Shown here: one piece after another, positions 61,291 to 64,000 of the stretch
Numbering within the stretch: the stretch's first letter is position 1
Layout of the letters: every line of letters starts with the position of its first letter
Origin: Sediminicola luteus
GTDB lineage: Bacteria > Bacteroidota > Bacteroidia > Flavobacteriales > Flavobacteriaceae
Reading direction: 5' to 3'
Assembly (NCBI RefSeq): GCF_002514735.1
Contig: NZ_NBWU01000001.1
Span: 248,001-312,000 of the forward strand
Length of the DNA: 64,000 bases
Position numbers and translations under genes: made by a program
The notes under the pieces: generated by a model
What the model saw: the letters and a program-made list of their open reading frames with translations, nothing else
Told to the model about the DNA's origin: nothing
Databases searched by the model: none

Positions 61291-62691
61291 TTAATCCCGC
61301 TTTGAAATGGTATACGAGGTCTTACCATCGGTCAACACAAGACTACTACCCTTATCTAAACTTTTTAAAGCTTCTATCTCAGCATTAAAGGCCCTAACTT
61401 CTTGTCCTGTTAAATCAGCCGTATTGATCACCGAGAAGGTTTTGGCAGCACCGCCCCCATCCACAACATTTGATTCCATGGCCACTAGATCAAACCGCCT
61501 TTCAATAGATACATCTAAATTTTTATCAAGGCTCTTAAACGCTTTTTGTCTTGACATATACGACAAATAGCGCTGTGTTGTTGGCAGGGGCAATTGTCTT
61601 TTTTTAACATCAGAATACCGCTCCATCAACAACTCCATATGTCTTTTACTGGTCATAGCAAACAAGAAATAATCCTCCTTTGTCAGTTGGTCTATCGTAC
61701 CCATTTTACGGTAGATATCGTGTGTTCCCATATATACTTGCAAGCCATTTAAGTCCAGCCCTTTAATATCATTCTCTATGGTCGCGATCAATTGTTCGTC
61801 GGAAAGGGTAACGTCCTGTTTTCCGTTTTCCTCTAGTATACCGTCTTCCTCACAAGAGGTATACAGCAACACCCCCATTAAAAACGGGAGTAACCATAAA
61901 TACTTGAATTTATTTAGTTGGCCGGATGGTTCTTTGCGTAACATATCGATACGTTTTTTTAATAATGATTTTTTGTAAAAAGGGTTGATAAAACTTATAT
62001 CTCGTGTACCAAAGGTTTCGGACAACAACAGTTGGTACTGTTCTTTTTTGGGTACCCCGGAACCGGTGTCGGCCAAATACTCGTGCAGTTCACTGGTTTT
62101 CTTCTGGTAGATATAAACCAAGGGATTGAACCAAAACATTACCCGCATGAGTTCAAAAAACAGCAGATCCAACGAATGCCATTGCCGTACATGTACCAAT
62201 TCATGTTTTAAGATGGAGGCCTTCTGTGAACCCGTTAAGCGATCGCCCAGAAATACATTTTTAAAAAAAGAAAAGGCCGTCTCGCTATCCGGAAGCTGTA
62301 TTTGGTAATGGTCTACATGTTTTCGAAGTAACCCTTGCCGCCTTAAGCGCCTAATCTTCGTCAGTTTTACCACAAACCAAATCAAGGCCAACACAGACCC
62401 CGTTATGGGTATCAAGTACGCCCATGGGAACGTGTCGTGGGAAGCTTCACTGGTCGGTCCCAATGCCACCTCGTCCAATTGTATCAAAAAATGGGGATAC
62501 AAAAGGGCATCGGGTGTTACGGTTGACCGAAAAACAGGCAGGCTAATGCTGGGTAACACCATGGCCAAGCTAAAGGCACCTATCAAATAGGCCCGGTTCC
62601 ATTGGAAAAAGGTCTCTTTTTTAAGGAGTAGATCGTAAATGATCAGAAAGCCCAATTGAAAAGCCATAATTTCGATAAGATAACGTATCAT
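61291..62691 (-). CDS. BlaR1-like M56 peptidase 1
   Basis: A 466-residue membrane metallopeptidase of the M56 (BlaR1/MecR1) family. Membrane helices lie near residues 5-20, 38-58 and 90-112. The zinc motif is in KHELVHVRQWHSLD (HExxH, near 165), followed by FWFNPLVYIYQKKTSELHEYLAD, whose Glu is the third ligand. A last helix (LLPFLMGVLLYTSC) is followed by a 180-residue extracytoplasmic region with no recognisable domain. In such systems the peptidase responds to an envelope signal and cleaves a repressor or anti-sigma factor. The segment encoding residues about 169-255 is nearly identical to that in the next gene. Confidence 0.85.
   Translation of the reverse strand: MIRYLIEIMAFQLGFLIIYDLLLKKETFFQWNRAYLIGAFSLAMVLPSISLPVFRSTVTPDALLYPHFLIQLDEVALGPTSEASHDTFPWAYLIPITGSVLALIWFVVKLTKIRRLRRQGLLRKHVDHYQIQLPDSETAFSFFKNVFLGDRLTGSQKASILKHELVHVRQWHSLDLLFFELMRVMFWFNPLVYIYQKKTSELHEYLADTGSGVPKKEQYQLLLSETFGTRDISFINPFYKKSLLKKRIDMLRKEPSGQLNKFKYLWLLPFLMGVLLYTSCEEDGILEENGKQDVTLSDEQLIATIENDIKGLDLNGLQVYMGTHDIYRKMGTIDQLTKEDYFLFAMTSKRHMELLMERYSDVKKRQLPLPTTQRYLSYMSRQKAFKSLDKNLDVSIERRFDLVAMESNVVDGGGAAKTFSVINTADLTGQEVRAFNAEIEALKSLDKGSSLVLTDGKTSYTISKRD
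61924..62184. repeat. Duplicated M56 segment (copy 1)
   Basis: This stretch matches 63740-64000 at a constant offset of 1816 bp with about 15 differences in some 255 bases by eye. It encodes the same block from the sequence after HExxH to the MLRK motif in both M56 genes, while the flanking sequence is quite different. Confidence 0.85.
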
Positions 62692-62752
62692 TCTTCTTCG
62701 CTTTTAGTGTACCCTTGCTGTAGCTATATGTATAATGGCACTTCAGAATTAC

Positions 62753-64000
62753 CTATTCAATTATCATTTCATAATCTGGCAAACCACTAAAACTAAATCC
62801 TAATTGCTCTCCCTGGGTTACTTCAATAGAAAAGTTCCCATCAAAATCAGAAACAGCATAGGCTTCACTGTTGGTCGCCAAAATGTTTACTCCAGGTAAG
62901 TTCAATCCTTTGGAATCGGTTACCTTTCCTTTGTAATGCCCATTGTTATCCATTTTCCCTAAAACACGCATTCTTCCTATCGGTTTTCTTTGCACTGTTT
63001 TATCATTATTTGCTTGCGAACTAAGCTTAAACGTAATAGGAATGGCAAAAGGCACCTGCACCTTTTTCCCTTTTTGTTCGCCCGGGGTCATTTGTGGTAG
63101 TTCTGAAATAATCCGTGCCGCCTCGGTTTCCAATAGTTTATGAGGGCCACGTAGGCGTACATTGGCAATGCTACCATCGGTATCAACGGTAAACAAAACC
63201 GATACCCTCCCCTGAATACCTTGTTGCTGGGCTTCTTCCGGATATCTGAAATTTTCTCTTATATGCTTTTGAATTTCCCTTTGGAAACATGCCCTAGGAT
63301 CAGTATCGTTTTCACAGCCAGGGAAAACCGGCACCTTTTCTACTCTGGAAAATGGAACACCAACGGTTTGGGTTTGCCCATCCATCGGCAATATTTTATT
63401 TGGGGTATCATCAGCTTTTCTTTGCAGGAAAGCACTACCATTCTGAATACTATAAATGCCATAGGGATTCCCTTCTTGGCCTTTGATAAAAATCGTGAAA
63501 CGTTCCTTATCGTCTAGATGTTCGAAAATCAGGTCTTTTAGTGCATTTCTTTCATCTTCAGCGGTAAAATCTTCCCCACTGAACCTGAATTCAACAGAAT
63601 TCTCATCTATCACGGTAACCCCAGGAAGCGTGGCTTGCTTTTCTTTGTCAACAGGTTGTTCCGTTTCACATGAAGTATAAAGTAGCATACCTCCTAACAG
63701 TGGCAGCAATAACAAATACTTCATTTTTTTCAGTTGGTGGGATGGCTTTTTGCGTAACATATCCATACGTTTTTTTAATAGTGATTTTTTGTAAAAAGGG
63801 TTGATAAAACTAATATCTCGTGTTCCGAAGGTTTCGGACAACAACAGTTGGTATTGCTCTTTTTTGGGCACCCCGGAACCGGTGTCGGCCAAATACTCGT
63901 GCAGTTCACTGGTTTTCTTCTGGTAGATATAAACCAAGGGGTTGAACCAAAACAATACCCGCATGAGTTCGAAAAATAGTAGATCCAACGAATGCCATTG
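62753..64000 (-). CDS. BlaR1-like M56 peptidase 2 with TonB C-terminal and CarboxypepD-like domains (partial)
   Basis: The 3' part (about 415 codons) of a second M56 gene; its start and most of the catalytic domain, including HExxH, lie beyond the right edge. The window begins at QWHSLDLLFFELM, identical to the paralogue. After the membrane segment (LLLLPLLGGMLLYTSC) it carries a TonB C-terminal domain (VPVFPGC through NFRYPEEAQQQGIQGRVSVLFTVDTDGS, ending PFAIPITF) and a carboxypeptidase-D-like repeat (GKVTDSKGLNLPGVNILATNSEAYAVSDFDGNFSIEV). Such fusions are common in Bacteroidota and may couple a peptidase to energy-transducing outer-membrane receptors. It precedes peptidase 1 and the TPR gene on the same strand, 61 bp apart. 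Confidence 0.85.
   Translation of the reverse strand, partial: QWHSLDLLFFELMRVLFWFNPLVYIYQKKTSELHEYLADTGSGVPKKEQYQLLLSETFGTRDISFINPFYKKSLLKKRMDMLRKKPSHQLKKMKYLLLLPLLGGMLLYTSCETEQPVDKEKQATLPGVTVIDENSVEFRFSGEDFTAEDERNALKDLIFEHLDDKERFTIFIKGQEGNPYGIYSIQNGSAFLQRKADDTPNKILPMDGQTQTVGVPFSRVEKVPVFPGCENDTDPRACFQREIQKHIRENFRYPEEAQQQGIQGRVSVLFTVDTDGSIANVRLRGPHKLLETEAARIISELPQMTPGEQKGKKVQVPFAIPITFKLSSQANNDKTVQRKPIGRMRVLGKMDNNGHYKGKVTDSKGLNLPGVNILATNSEAYAVSDFDGNFSIEVTQGEQLGFSFSGLPDYEMIIE
63740..64000. repeat. Duplicated M56 segment (copy 2)
   Basis: The match to 61924-62184, continuing to and probably beyond the window edge. Confidence 0.85.

Noticed and set aside
1-64000. tRNA, rRNA, CRISPR, insertion sequence or prophage
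   Set aside because: No cloverleaf, ribosomal segment, regularly spaced direct repeats, transposase or phage gene was seen.

Overview
The window looks like chromosome of a marine member of the Flavobacteriaceae (Bacteroidota), in the Maribacter/Zobellia/Arenibacter range. The evidence is a SusC/SusD outer-membrane pair, mevalonate-pathway genes, an arginine operon with the Bacteroidota-type N-succinyl/acetylornithine carbamoyltransferase, many secreted lipoproteins with a Cys lipobox, very weak Shine-Dalgarno signals, and repeated matches to the Bacteroidota -7 promoter element TAnnTTTG. There is no rRNA, tRNA, CRISPR array, insertion sequence or prophage that I can see.

Layout. 350-4236 (+): a tight five-gene operon that looks like an arsenosugar-type pathway (DUF2064 transferase, purine nucleoside phosphorylase, ArsM-like methyltransferase, DUF547 protein, TIGR04283-type glycosyltransferase). 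The radical-SAM enzyme ArsS is not in the window. 4303-9583 (-): cell-envelope genes (amidase, BamA-like barrel, GH113-like lipoprotein, an unknown barrel, a second DUF547 protein). 9928-18613 (+): an FAD oxidoreductase, a membrane polyferredoxin, a MORN-repeat protein and three glycosyltransferases, interrupted by an oppositely oriented AT-rich fic gene with a large palindrome at its 5' end. 18660-27939 (+): the arginine operon (GNAT, argG, argC, proC, argD, argF', argB, argE, argH), preceded by a consensus promoter and a 28-codon leader peptide whose end is packed with Arg codons. 27986-38988: housekeeping and lipid genes, mostly on the minus strand: an ESS-type glutamate symporter set between two related 23-bp repeat arrays, a pseudouridine synthase, a secreted isochorismatase-fold protein, nitrilase, UbiA prenyltransferase, GHMP kinase, mvaD, TspO (+), DUF1697, HI0933 flavoprotein and a GDPD lipoprotein. 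39150-50986: a glucoside-utilisation locus with two paralogous LacI regulators, GH65 phosphorylase, pgmB and an MFS sugar transporter (-), facing SusC/SusD (+). 51257-60097 (+): two tandem ~1,100-residue FG-GAP/ASPIC lipoproteins, a vanadium-haloperoxidase-family lipoprotein and an effector-binding-domain protein, packed as one operon. 60138-64000 (-): a TPR protein and two BlaR1-like M56 peptidases, which share a nearly identical ~255-bp segment.

How the parts work together. The arginine operon encodes every step from N-acyl-glutamate to arginine. The first-step acyltransferase is not a recognisable ArgA or ArgJ, so the operon's GNAT is the natural candidate for that step, and the Arg-rich leader suggests control by ribosome stalling. 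In the glucoside locus the GH65 enzyme would make beta-glucose 1-phosphate and PgmB would convert it to glucose 6-phosphate. Three copies of a LacI-type core AAnCGnTT lie in the two control regions, one just downstream of a consensus -7 element. The mvaD/kinase/UbiA genes form an isoprenoid unit that also carries a nitrilase. Start codons were often moved inward from the longest reading frame to match signal peptides, family starts or 1-4 nt gene overlaps; each case is stated in its entry.
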